This document shows, piece after piece, positions 27,788 through 35,613 of a DNA stretch of 64,000 nt; position 1 is the first letter of the stretch; every line of letters begins with the position of its first letter. The notes under the pieces are model-generated. The model searched no databases. It was given only the letters and a program-made list of their open reading frames with translations, and was not told where the DNA came from. A program made the position numbers and the translations under genes. This DNA is from DASSNU01 sp035701265 (lineage in GTDB: Bacteria > Gemmatimonadota > Gemmatimonadetes > Gemmatimonadales > Gemmatimonadaceae): contig DASSNU010000001.1 of the NCBI GenBank assembly GCA_035701265.1, forward strand, positions 1 to 64,000, in the 5' to 3' direction.

Positions 27788-27788
27788 T
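27760..27788 (-). terminator. Intrinsic terminator in the rimP-nusA leader
   Basis: A perfect 9-bp stem (AATGTGGGG at 27788-27780 with CCCCACATT at 27772-27764 on the minus strand, seven-base loop) runs into six T residues (27765-27760). It lies between the promoter at 27826-27854 and rimP, 38 bases before the rimP start, so transcripts from that promoter must read through it. Confidence 0.85.
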
Positions 27789-27792
27789 CCGT

Positions 27793-27814
27793 CCCCTGGC
27801 GTCCCTGCCAGGGG
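27793..27814 (-). promoter_or_regulatory. Leader hairpin upstream of the rimP terminator
   Basis: CCCCTGGC and GCCAGGGG form an 8-bp stem with a six-base loop, five bases before the terminator hairpin. Its 5' arm shares GTTGCCCC with the terminator's 3' arm, so arm exchange is conceivable. Function is inferred from position. Confidence 0.6.
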
Positions 27815-27825
27815 CAACCAAATCG

Positions 27826-27854
27826 AATCTAGACCCCACGTTAGGCTGAGTCAA
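27826..27854 (-). promoter_or_regulatory. Promoter of the rimP-nusA-infB operon
   Basis: TTGACT (27854-27849), a 17-base spacer and TAGATT (27831-27826). The predicted start is near 27819, giving a leader of roughly 97 nt occupied mostly by two hairpins. The rest of the gap up to pgeF (27855-28018) holds no clear signal. Confidence 0.65.
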
Positions 27855-28018
27855 TGGGCGCGCGCCGTACGCGGTGGAGCAGCGCACGCCTGAATCGCCT
27901 CGCGCACAATGTGCTCCGCGGCGCAGCGAGAACGCATACGGCGCCAAGCATTCGGCTGGCGCGACGTGAGGCGCACCGTACGGCGCGCGGGTGCGCGTGA
28001 CAGAGTGTCGCGCGATGG

Positions 28019-28756
28019 TCAGGCAGGAACGACGAGCGCGGCCACCTGCCGCCCGCGGTCACCGGCGCGATGCGAGAAGTAGCGATCGTTGTCGCAGCGG
28101 GTGCAGAAGGGGCTGGTGATGATCTCGCGTGCTCCCGCCGCGTGCGCGCGGCGCGCGAGCTCGCCCCGCAGGTCCAGTCGTTCCGGCCCGGCGCCCTGCC
28201 GTCCCGTGATCGCGCGGATCACCTCGGGCCCCACCTCGTAACACGCGCCGCAGATCGCCGGCCCCAGGTACACGGTGACCTCGGCGGGACGGATGCCATC
28301 GGCGGCGAGCGCCGAGAGTCCGTGCTCGAGGATCCCGGCGGCGGTGCCGCGCCATCCCGCATGCAGGAGCGCCGCAGCCCCGGAGGCGTGCACCAGGAAG
28401 ACGGGCACGCAGTCGGCCACGGAGATGGCCATTGCCGTTCCGCGCGCCGGCGCGTGGTGGCCGTCCGCGTCGCCGGCGCGGAGCCAGCCGGTCCACCCCG
28501 CCTCGTGGCGCAGGATGCGGGCGCCGTGTATCTGGCGTGACGTGGCGAGTCGGCCGTCGCGTACACCGAGCATGCGGGCGAGTGCGTCCCACCGCCCCAT
28601 CACCACGGAGATGGGCTCGTCCGATGCCGTACTGAAGGTACCGGCGTCGCGGCGCGTCACGAGGGCACGCGCGCCCAGCGCCTCCAACTCCGGAACGACG
28701 TCGACGGCGAGGGTGTCCGCAGCGCCCGGTGCGTTCGGCACGGACGCCGGCGTCAC
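28019..28756 (-). CDS. pgeF: PgeF/YfiH family copper-type polyphenol oxidase or peptidoglycan-editing factor
   Basis: 245 residues with the YfiH core: RQIHGARIL, AISVADCVPVFLV, LLHAGWRGTAAGILEHGL, YLGPAICGACYEVGPEV and the C-terminal SPFCTRCDNDRYFSHRAGDRGRQVAALV. The His and Cys residues of the metal site (DC, HAGWRG, C.TR) are present. The family has laccase-like, purine nucleosidase and peptidoglycan L-Ser-editing activities. The GTG overlaps the murA stop (GTGA), consistent with a cell-wall role. Confidence 0.88.
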   Translation of the reverse strand: MTPASVPNAPGAADTLAVDVVPELEALGARALVTRRDAGTFSTASDEPISVVMGRWDALARMLGVRDGRLATSRQIHGARILRHEAGWTGWLRAGDADGHHAPARGTAMAISVADCVPVFLVHASGAAALLHAGWRGTAAGILEHGLSALAADGIRPAEVTVYLGPAICGACYEVGPEVIRAITGRQGAGPERLDLRGELARRAHAAGAREIITSPFCTRCDNDRYFSHRAGDRGRQVAALVVPA

Positions 28757-30048
28757 GTCCGGCGCTCCTCCACCCGCTCGATGCGGGCGCCGAGGGCGCG
28801 GAGCCGCTCGTCGATCCGCTCGTAGCCGCGCTCGATCTGCCCGACGTTGTTGATCGTGCTGGTGCCGGTGGCGCCGAGCGCGGCGAGGAGCATCGCCATT
28901 CCGGCGCGGATGTCGGGGGACTCGACCGTGGCACCCCGCAGGCGCGACGGTCCGGAGACGAGCACGCGGTGCGGATCGCACAGCACGATACGCGCACCCA
29001 TGCCGACCAGCTTGTCGACGAAGAACATGCGCGACTCGAACATCTTCTCGTGCATCAGGATGAGCCCGCGGCACTGGGTGGCGGTGACGATGGCGATGGA
29101 CATGAGGTCGGCGGGGAACGCCGGCCACGGCTGGTCCTCGAGCTTCGGCACGTGTCCGCCGAGGTCGCTCTGAATCTCCATCTGCTGGTCATCGGGGACG
29201 ACGAGCGTATCGCCATCCTCCTCGCACACGATCCCCAGCCGTTCGAAGCCGAGGCGGGTGGAGCGGAGATGCTCGATACCGGCCTGCTCGATGCGCAGCG
29301 CCGAGCCGGTGATCGCCGCGAGTCCGATGAAGGAGCCCACCTCGATGTGGTCCGGTCCAATGCGATAGCTGGTGCCGCGGCGCGTCGCCCCGCCTTCGAT
29401 GGTGAGCGTGTTCGTGCCGATGCCGTCGATGCGGGCCCCGAGTGCCACGAGGAAGCGCGCGAGGTCCTGCACGTGCGGCTCGCTGGCCGCGTTGCGCAGC
29501 ACCGTGATGCCGCGCGCGGCGACCGCTGCCATGAGCGCGTTCTCGGTCGCCGTCACGCTCGGCTCGTCGAGAAACACATCCGCCCCGCGCAGCTCGCCGG
29601 CGCGAAGCGTGAAGGTGGCGCCGACCGTGTACGCGGCGCCGAGCTGCTCGAGCGCGAGGAAGTGCGTGTCCACGCGCCGCCGACCGATCACGTCGCCGCC
29701 GGGGGGTGGCAGGGTGATCTCACCGCAACGCGCGAGGAGCGGGCCGGCGAGCAGAATCGAGGCGCGGATGCGCGCGCACAGCGCCGGATCGAGCGCCGCC
29801 GCGCGGATCTCGCGCGCGTGGACGCGGAGCGCATTGCGCGCCGTCCACTCGGCGTCGACACCCAGCGAGCGCACGAGCTCGACCAGCGTCTCCACATCGC
29901 GGATACGCGGGACGTTCTCGAGCGTGACCGGTTCGTCGGTGAGCAGCGCCGCGCAGATGATCGGCAGGGCGGCGTTCTTGTTGCCGGAGGGACGGATGCT
30001 GCCGGCGAGCCGGTGGCCGCCCTCGACGATGAATTGCAATGCAGACAT
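28753..30048 (-). CDS. murA: UDP-N-acetylglucosamine 1-carboxyvinyltransferase, Cys-to-Asp type
   Basis: It transfers enolpyruvate from PEP to UDP-GlcNAc, the first committed step of peptidoglycan synthesis. The 431-residue protein is MurA throughout: SGNKNAALPIICAALLTDEP, LPPPGGDVIGRRRVDTHF, FLDEPSVTATENALMAA and WPAFPADLMSI. In the active-site loop the residue equivalent to E. coli Cys115 is Asp119 (PGGD instead of PGGC). Mycobacterial and chlamydial MurA with Asp here are fosfomycin-resistant. The ATG starts an operon with pgeF, from a promoter divergent to the PII-like gene. Confidence 0.94.
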   Translation of the reverse strand: MSALQFIVEGGHRLAGSIRPSGNKNAALPIICAALLTDEPVTLENVPRIRDVETLVELVRSLGVDAEWTARNALRVHAREIRAAALDPALCARIRASILLAGPLLARCGEITLPPPGGDVIGRRRVDTHFLALEQLGAAYTVGATFTLRAGELRGADVFLDEPSVTATENALMAAVAARGITVLRNAASEPHVQDLARFLVALGARIDGIGTNTLTIEGGATRRGTSYRIGPDHIEVGSFIGLAAITGSALRIEQAGIEHLRSTRLGFERLGIVCEEDGDTLVVPDDQQMEIQSDLGGHVPKLEDQPWPAFPADLMSIAIVTATQCRGLILMHEKMFESRMFFVDKLVGMGARIVLCDPHRVLVSGPSRLRGATVESPDIRAGMAMLLAALGATGTSTINNVGQIERGYERIDERLRALGARIERVEERRT

Positions 30049-30075
30049 GTGGACCAGAGGGAGAGACGCGCGCGA

Positions 30076-30105
30076 AGAATGCCCGCGGCGACGGCGCCAA
30101 GTCAA
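30076..30105 (-). promoter_or_regulatory. Candidate murA promoter
   Basis: TTGACT (30105-30100), an 18-base spacer and CATTCT (30081-30076), a weak -10. It lies back to back with the plus-strand promoter at 30116-30145. Confidence 0.4.
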
Positions 30106-30120
30106 GCGGTGCTGCTTGAC
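30101..30120. promoter_or_regulatory. Dyad between divergent -35 boxes (possible operator)
   Basis: GTCAAGC-GGTGCT-GCTTGAC is a perfect 7-6-7 inverted repeat that includes most of both -35 elements. It could be an operator, or arise simply because two -35 boxes face away from each other. Confidence 0.4.
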
Positions 30121-30145
30121 ACGATGGGCTCGCGCGCCGTAGGAT
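30116..30145 (+). promoter_or_regulatory. Promoter of the PII-like gene
   Basis: TTGACA (30116-30121), an 18-base spacer and TAGGAT (30140-30145). The predicted start near 30152 leaves a leader of about 23 nt without a visible Shine-Dalgarno sequence. Confidence 0.6.
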
Positions 30146-30174
30146 AGCGCCCCGACTCCAGCGCTCGCATCCGC

Positions 30175-30522
30175 ATGCAACTCCTCGTGGCCGTCATCAA
30201 TCATGAAGAGCGCGTCGACGACATTCTCGCCGGCTTCCTGGAGTTGGGGATCACCGGCGCCACGGTGATCAGCAGCGAAGGCATGGGGCACGTGCTGAGC
30301 CACGACGTGCCGATCTTCGCCGGGCTGCGCTCCCTCACCGCACGCTCACGCCCCACCAACCAGACGGTGCTGAGCGTGATCGACGACGCCAAGATCGACG
30401 CGGCGATCGCGCTCATCCAGGAGGTATGCGGCAGTCTGGATGCCCCGGGCGCCGGGATCGTCTTCGTCCTGCCCGTCGCACGCGTGGTGGGGCTGGCGCC
30501 GGAGCTGGATTCGGAGGGGTGA
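30175..30522 (+). CDS. PII-like signalling-fold protein
   Basis: 115 residues with a ferredoxin-like pattern: strand LLVAVINHEERVDDILAGFLELGITGATVI, a shortened T-loop region (SSEGMGHVLSHDVPIFAGL) and a second repeat (QTVLSVIDDAKIDAAIALIQEVCG ... GIVFVLPVARVVGL). The order fits the PII superfamily, but the Tyr-bearing T-loop of GlnB/GlnK is missing, so it is probably a PII-like protein with its own ligand. No amtB or glnA is nearby. Confidence 0.72.
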   Translation: MQLLVAVINHEERVDDILAGFLELGITGATVISSEGMGHVLSHDVPIFAGLRSLTARSRPTNQTVLSVIDDAKIDAAIALIQEVCGSLDAPGAGIVFVLPVARVVGLAPELDSEG

Positions 30523-30620
30523 CAGCGCGCGTTCCTGGCCCCAGCTTTGCACCGGAGGCTGGCGCGCGGCGCCGGCGGCGGTTGGATCGACAGGCACTCC
30601 TCTAGCGAGGCGAGCAACGC

Positions 30621-31469
30621 ATGACCCCGTGGAGCACAGCAGCAACATGGGCCATCCAGACGGCGGTGCCCACCGCGCAGATCGCGGGAGGCACCGCGTC
30701 GGCATCCACGTTCGAGATCATTGCCGGCACGGCGATGATCGTGCTCGCGCTGGCGCTCATCGCCCTGCTCGTCCTTCTCCTGCTCGCGGCACAGCGACTG
30801 CGCAGCGCGCTCGGCGACGCGCAGGCCATGCTGTCGCGGCTCGAGGCGAGGGTGGATCCGGTGATCCGTCACGCGACGACGGCGGCGGAGCATGCCGGGT
30901 ACATCACGGCGGCGGTGCGCGCGGATGTGGATCGCGTGAGCGAGACGGTGGAGGATGCCACGGATCGCGTGCGGCGCGGGCTGGACGCGGTCGAGCACCG
31001 CGCCGCCGAGCTGGACGCATTCCTGCAGGTCGTGCAGGAGGAGGCGGAGGACACGTTCGTGGCCGCTGCCGCGTCGGTGCGCGGGATGCGGCGCGGCGCC
31101 TCGGCGCTTCGCCATGCCGCGCGTCGCGCAGCGGATCGTCTGGCTGACCGCGCCGACGGACACGACCACGCGCTGGACGAGGAGTTCGATGAGATGGATG
31201 ACGAGCTCGATGAGGAGCTCGACGCAGAGCTGGAGGACGAGGCGTTCGACGACGACGATGATGCCGAGGGCTACCGCGACATCGCCGAGGAGACGATCCC
31301 GGACGAGGCGGCACGCGCCGCGCGGGAGCTGGACGATGACGACGCGATCGACGCGGCCGGGCACGCCGCGCGACCGGACGACGAGGAGGATGAGGATGGC
31401 ACGCTGGACACGAACGGTGGGCGGCGGCGCGGGACGCGGCCGCGGATCCGCCGGCGAGGATCTGTCTGA
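30621..31469 (+). CDS. Membrane-anchored protein with DUF948-like region and strongly acidic tail
   Basis: 282 residues: one transmembrane helix around residues 33-58 (IIAGTAMIVLALALIALLVLLLL), about 110 residues of helix resembling DUF948-type proteins (VIRHATTAAEHAGYITAAVRADVDRVSETVEDATDRV), then from about residue 178 a tail dominated by Asp and Glu, ending in a basic patch. The function is unknown. The last 74 bases are also the start of the next gene in another frame. Confidence 0.68.
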   Translation: MTPWSTAATWAIQTAVPTAQIAGGTASASTFEIIAGTAMIVLALALIALLVLLLLAAQRLRSALGDAQAMLSRLEARVDPVIRHATTAAEHAGYITAAVRADVDRVSETVEDATDRVRRGLDAVEHRAAELDAFLQVVQEEAEDTFVAAAASVRGMRRGASALRHAARRAADRLADRADGHDHALDEEFDEMDDELDEELDAELEDEAFDDDDDAEGYRDIAEETIPDEAARAARELDDDDAIDAAGHAARPDDEEDEDGTLDTNGGRRRGTRPRIRRRGSV

Positions 31470-31818
31470 CGACTTCGATCTGCTGACGGCAGCGCTGATG
31501 GGCGCGGTCCTCGGTGCGGCGGTGACGTTGCTGCTCCGCCCGCGGCGGCGCGCGACACCGATGACGCGTGCACTGCACACGGTGCGGCGGGGCGCGACGC
31601 GCGGTGTCGCGCAGGCGGCATCCACGGGGCGTCGCAGCGCGCGCTGGGCAGCGCGCCAGGCGGACACGCTCCGCGACCGGATCCCGCTGGAGAGCGTCGG
31701 CGAGTCGATCGGAGACTATCTCTCCTCCGCGCGCGACGCCATCGACGACGCCGTTCGCACGGAGCTCAAGCAGCTGCGCAAGACGGCGCGGCGCCAGCGC
31801 AAACGGCTGGGCCTGTAG
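31396..31818 (+). CDS. YtxH-like small membrane protein, basic
   Basis: 140 residues: a Gly-rich start, one transmembrane stretch near residues 28-47 (LLTAALMGAVLGAAVTLLL) followed at once by RPRRR, and an Arg/Lys-rich helical tail ending RKTARRQRKRLGL. The outline matches YtxH-type proteins of unknown function. The ATG at 31396 follows GAGGAGGA and lies inside the preceding acidic gene (74-base overlap). Confidence 0.68.
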   Translation: MARWTRTVGGGAGRGRGSAGEDLSDDFDLLTAALMGAVLGAAVTLLLRPRRRATPMTRALHTVRRGATRGVAQAASTGRRSARWAARQADTLRDRIPLESVGESIGDYLSSARDAIDDAVRTELKQLRKTARRQRKRLGL

Positions 31819-31835
31819 CACCGGCGGCAGAGGTC

Positions 31836-32789
31836 GTGTCGCAGAGCACCAGACGCGTGCTGCCGCGAGTGGCCGTGGTCGTGGTTACGGCGCTGGTCGT
31901 CCTCGTCCTCCTGCCATCCGCGGCGTACGCCTGGACGCCGGGCACGCACGTCTTCCTGGGCGAAGCGGTCCTCGGCTCGCTCTGGCAACTGCCGCCAGCC
32001 ATCGCGGACCTGCTGCGCGCCTTTCCGTACGAGTTCCTGTACGGCTCGATCGCAGCCGACACCAGCATCGCGAAGAAGTACGCGCCCACCGGGCGGCACT
32101 GCCATTCGTGGACGGTCGGGATGGAGATCCTGGACCGATCGCGCGACGAGCCGCTGCGCGCATTCTCGCTGGGATACCTGGCGCATCTCGCGGCCGATGT
32201 CGTCGCGCACAACTTCTTCGTCCCCCGCTACCTCGTGATGACATCGCGGACATCCGCGCTCGGACACAGCTACTGGGAGAGCCGGTTCGAGACGCACCTG
32301 GGCGACGGCTACGCCAGCCGCGCGCGCGCGTTGATCCTGCGCGATCACGCGAGCGCCGACGCCCACCTGGATCGCATCCTCAGTCCGACGATCTTCAGTA
32401 CGCACACGAACCGGCGGATCTTCCGCGGCATGGTGTACGTCACGGACACGGAGTCGTGGCAGCGCATCTTCCAACTGGCCGCGGAGGCGAGCCGGTGGGA
32501 CCTGTCGACGCGCGAGGTGCGGCGCTACATGGAGCGGTCGTACGACTTCATCATCGACTTTCTCCGCCGCGAGGTGGGATCGGAGCCGTACACGCGCGAT
32601 CCATCGGGTGAGATGGCGCTGCGGCTGGCCAAGGAGGTGCGTCGCGAGGTGCGGCGGAGCGGCAGCCGGTTCCGGCTGGCCGAGGAGGCGTCGCGGCACT
32701 TCGGCATGCCGAAGGCGCGGCTCGGCTATGCCGCCGAGCTCCCGTCGCCGCTCTACGGCGCGGCGCCCGCGCGCTCCGACAGCAACTGA
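31836..32789 (+). CDS. Zinc-dependent phospholipase C-like protein
   Basis: 317 residues, starting at GTG with AGG shortly before. A signal/anchor helix (VAVVVVTALVVLVLLPSAAYAW) is followed directly by AWTPGTHVFLGEA, which sets the N-terminal Trp-containing metal site, then HCHSWTVGMEIL, LGYLAHLAADVVAHNFFVPRYL and GHSYWESRFETHLG, the His/Asp pattern of the zinc-dependent PLC (S1-P1 nuclease-like) fold. It is probably exported and acts on phospholipids, but substrate and activity are unproven. Its 3' end overlaps gatB by 37 bases, convergently. Confidence 0.75.
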   Translation: MSQSTRRVLPRVAVVVVTALVVLVLLPSAAYAWTPGTHVFLGEAVLGSLWQLPPAIADLLRAFPYEFLYGSIAADTSIAKKYAPTGRHCHSWTVGMEILDRSRDEPLRAFSLGYLAHLAADVVAHNFFVPRYLVMTSRTSALGHSYWESRFETHLGDGYASRARALILRDHASADAHLDRILSPTIFSTHTNRRIFRGMVYVTDTESWQRIFQLAAEASRWDLSTREVRRYMERSYDFIIDFLRREVGSEPYTRDPSGEMALRLAKEVRREVRRSGSRFRLAEEASRHFGMPKARLGYAAELPSPLYGAAPARSDSN

Positions 32790-34204
32790 TTCACGCGCCG
32801 CGGATCGGCGCGCCCGCCCGACTTCTTCATCACCAGCCCGACCAGCACTCCCTGCAGCTTCCGCTCGCCCGCGAGGTATCGCCGGGCCTCCGCAGGATGC
32901 TCCGCGAGCACCGCCTCCACCCACGCCGCCAGCGCGTCGACGTCGCGCTCCTGGAGCACGCCCTCGCGCTCGGCGATCTTGGCGGGCGGATCTCCGGTGG
33001 CGACCATCTGCTCGAAGACGCGCTTGGCGGCGGAGTGGCTGAGCGTTCCGTCGCGGATGAGATCGAGGAGGTGCGCGAGGTCGGCCGGCCGCACGCGGAA
33101 GTCCCGCACGGAGGTGCCGGCGCTGCGCAGCGCGGCGAGCACCTCGCCCAGCACCCAGTTCGCCGCCGCCTTGGCGTCGCCGTGCTGGCGTGCCACCCCC
33201 TCGAAGTACTCCGCCAGCCGCGGGCCGGCCGTGAGGCGCGCGATGTCGTCCGTCGCGAGCGCGTACTGTTCGGCAAAGCGCGCACGGCGCGCGTTCGGCA
33301 TCTCCGGGAGCGTCGCGGCGATCTGGTCGATGCGCTCACGGGTGAGCATCAACGGCGGGAGATCCGGCTCCGGGAAGTAGCGGTAGTCGTGGCTCTCTTC
33401 CTTGCTGCGACTCGGCCGTACCGCGCCCGCCGCGCCGTCCCACAGCATGGTCTGCTGCTGCACACGCTCGCCGCGCTCCACCACGGCCACCTGGCGCTCG
33501 AACTCCGCGCGCAACGCGCGCTCCACCCCGGAGAAGGAGTTCATGTTCTTGACCTCGGTCTTGGTGCCGAGACGCGATTCTCCACGCGGCCGCACACTGA
33601 TGTTGGCGTCCACGCGCAGGCTCCCTTCCTCCATGTTCACATCGCTCACGGCGGCGTACTCGAGCATCTGCCGGAGCGTGTGCAGGTAGGCCGACGCCTC
33701 CTCCGGCGAGCGCATGTCCGGCTCGCTCACGATCTCGATGAGCGGCACGCCGGCCCGGTTGAGATCGATGGCCGTCCATCCGGGATAGCGATCGTGGATG
33801 GACTTGCCCGCATCCTCCTCCATGTGCAGGCGCGTGATCCCGACGACGATCGGTGAGCCGCCGGCGGTGTGCCCAATGGTCAGCCGCCCATGCTCGGCGA
33901 GTGGACGATCGTACTGCGAGATCTGATATCCCTTGGGGAGATCGGGATAGAAATAGTTCTTCCGCGCGAACACCGAGTGCTCGTTCACGTGACAGCCGAG
34001 GGCGTGCGCGGCGCGGACGGCGAGCTCCACCGCGCGCGCGTTGAGCACGGGAAGACTGCCGGGCAAGGCAAGACAGATGGGACACACGTTGGTGTTCGGG
34101 GGCGCACCGAACTCCGTGGAGCAACTGCAGAACGCCTTGGTGGCGGTGCGCAGTTGCACGTGCACCTCCAGCCCCACGACCATCTCGAAGTCGGACGCGC
34201 TCAC
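32753..34204 (-). CDS. gatB: Asp/Glu-tRNA(Asn/Gln) amidotransferase subunit B
   Basis: It is the tRNA-binding and kinase subunit of GatCAB, which amidates Glu-tRNA(Gln) and Asp-tRNA(Asn). 483 residues with VVGLEVHVQLRTATKAFCSC, CPICLALPGSLPVLN, YFYPDLPKGYQISQYD, RLHMEEDAGKSIHD, DLNRAGVPLIEIVSEPD and a C-terminal YqeY-like helical domain. The GTG overlaps the gatA stop (GTGA). Gene order gatC-gatA-gatB is intact. Confidence 0.96.
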   Translation of the reverse strand: MSASDFEMVVGLEVHVQLRTATKAFCSCSTEFGAPPNTNVCPICLALPGSLPVLNARAVELAVRAAHALGCHVNEHSVFARKNYFYPDLPKGYQISQYDRPLAEHGRLTIGHTAGGSPIVVGITRLHMEEDAGKSIHDRYPGWTAIDLNRAGVPLIEIVSEPDMRSPEEASAYLHTLRQMLEYAAVSDVNMEEGSLRVDANISVRPRGESRLGTKTEVKNMNSFSGVERALRAEFERQVAVVERGERVQQQTMLWDGAAGAVRPSRSKEESHDYRYFPEPDLPPLMLTRERIDQIAATLPEMPNARRARFAEQYALATDDIARLTAGPRLAEYFEGVARQHGDAKAAANWVLGEVLAALRSAGTSVRDFRVRPADLAHLLDLIRDGTLSHSAAKRVFEQMVATGDPPAKIAEREGVLQERDVDALAAWVEAVLAEHPAEARRYLAGERKLQGVLVGLVMKKSGGRADPRRVNQLLSERAGAAP

Positions 34205-35613
34205 CGGTGCGCCTCCGCGCCCAGGGCGCGTTCGAGAGCGAACGCCACACGGAACATCCCGGCCTCGTCGAAGTGCGGCGCGATGATCTGTCCTCCCACC
34301 GGGAGGCCATCCACGCGCCCGATGGGGACGGACATGGCGGGCACGCCGGCCAGGTTGGCCGTGGCGGTGAAGATGTCGCTCAGGTACATGGCGTACGGAT
34401 CGTGCGCCTTGGCGCCCAACGCGAACGCGGGCGTGGGGACGGTCGGGGTGAACAACGCGTGCACGCCACCGCGGAACACCGAGCGAAAGTCGCGCGCGAT
34501 GAGCGTCCGCACCTCCTGCGCCTTGCGGTAGTACGCGTCGTAGTATCCTGCGGAGAGCACGAACGTGCCGAGCAGGACGCGACGGGTGACTTCGGCGCCG
34601 AAGCCGCGGGAGCGCGTGGTGCGGTACATCGCGCGGAGGCCATCCGTCCCCTCCACGCGCAGCCCGTAGCGCACGCCATCGAAGCGCGCCAGGTTGGACG
34701 ACGCTTCCGCCGGCGCGATGATGTAGTAGACCGGAATGGCCAGCGCGGTGTGCGGGAGGGAGACGTCGGTGATCGTCGCACCGCAGGCGCGCAACGCTTC
34801 GAGGGCGCGCTCGCATCGCGCGGCCACGCCGCGGTCGAGCGAGTCGGGGAAGTATTCGCGCGGCCGCCCGATCACCACGCCGTCCAGCGATGTCGTCGCG
34901 GCCTCGCCGTAGCGATCCACCGGGTGCTCGGCGCTCGTGGAGTCGAACGCGTCGCGGCCGGCGATCACCTCGAGCGCAATGGCCGCGTCGTGCACGCTCG
35001 TGCCGAAGACGCCGATCTGGTCAAGCGACGAGGCGAACGCCACCAGCCCGTACCGGCTCACGCGCCCGTAGGTGGGCTTCACGCCCACCACACCGCAGAA
35101 CGCGGCAGGCTGGCGCACCGAGCCTCCCGTCTCCGAGCCGAGCGCGATGCGCACGATGCCGGCGGCCACCGCGGCGGCCGATCCGCCGGAGGAACCGCCG
35201 GGCACGCGCGACGGATCCAGCGGATTCCGCGCGGGACCGTACGCGCTGTGCTCGGTGGACGAGCCCATGGCGAACTCGTCCATGTTCGTCTTGCCGATGA
35301 GCACCGCGCCCGCCTCGCGCATGCGGCGTACGGCAGTGGACTCGTACGGGCTCACGTATCCCTCGAGGATGCGCGAGCCGCACGTGGTCGGGAGATGGAG
35401 CGTCGCGATGTTGTCCTTGGCGACGTACGGCACGCCGTGCAGCGCACCGGCACGATCGCCGCGCTGATCGAGTGCACGCGCATCGGCCAGCGCGCGATCG
35501 CGATCGGTCCAGAGAAGCAGGTTCAGCTCATCGGCGCCCGCGCCCACGGCGGCCGCGCGCCGGAACGCCGCCTCGACGGCCGTCACGGCGGACTGCGGAT
35601 GTTCGCCGGTCAT
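34201..35613 (-). CDS. gatA: Asp/Glu-tRNA(Asn/Gln) amidotransferase subunit A
   Basis: It is the amidase subunit that releases ammonia from glutamine. 470 residues with the amidase-signature triad visible: Lys in GVPYVAKDN, cis-Ser in LGSETGGSVRQPA and the nucleophile Ser within VPGGSSGGSAAAVAAG. The ATG overlaps the gatC stop (ATGA). Confidence 0.96.
   Translation of the reverse strand: MTGEHPQSAVTAVEAAFRRAAAVGAGADELNLLLWTDRDRALADARALDQRGDRAGALHGVPYVAKDNIATLHLPTTCGSRILEGYVSPYESTAVRRMREAGAVLIGKTNMDEFAMGSSTEHSAYGPARNPLDPSRVPGGSSGGSAAAVAAGIVRIALGSETGGSVRQPAAFCGVVGVKPTYGRVSRYGLVAFASSLDQIGVFGTSVHDAAIALEVIAGRDAFDSTSAEHPVDRYGEAATTSLDGVVIGRPREYFPDSLDRGVAARCERALEALRACGATITDVSLPHTALAIPVYYIIAPAEASSNLARFDGVRYGLRVEGTDGLRAMYRTTRSRGFGAEVTRRVLLGTFVLSAGYYDAYYRKAQEVRTLIARDFRSVFRGGVHALFTPTVPTPAFALGAKAHDPYAMYLSDIFTATANLAGVPAMSVPIGRVDGLPVGGQIIAPHFDEAGMFRVAFALERALGAEAHR

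Noticed and set aside
27258..27947. RimP with a 75-residue N-terminal extension
   Set aside because: The upstream frame crosses the promoter, both leader hairpins and the terminator and is not RimP-like.
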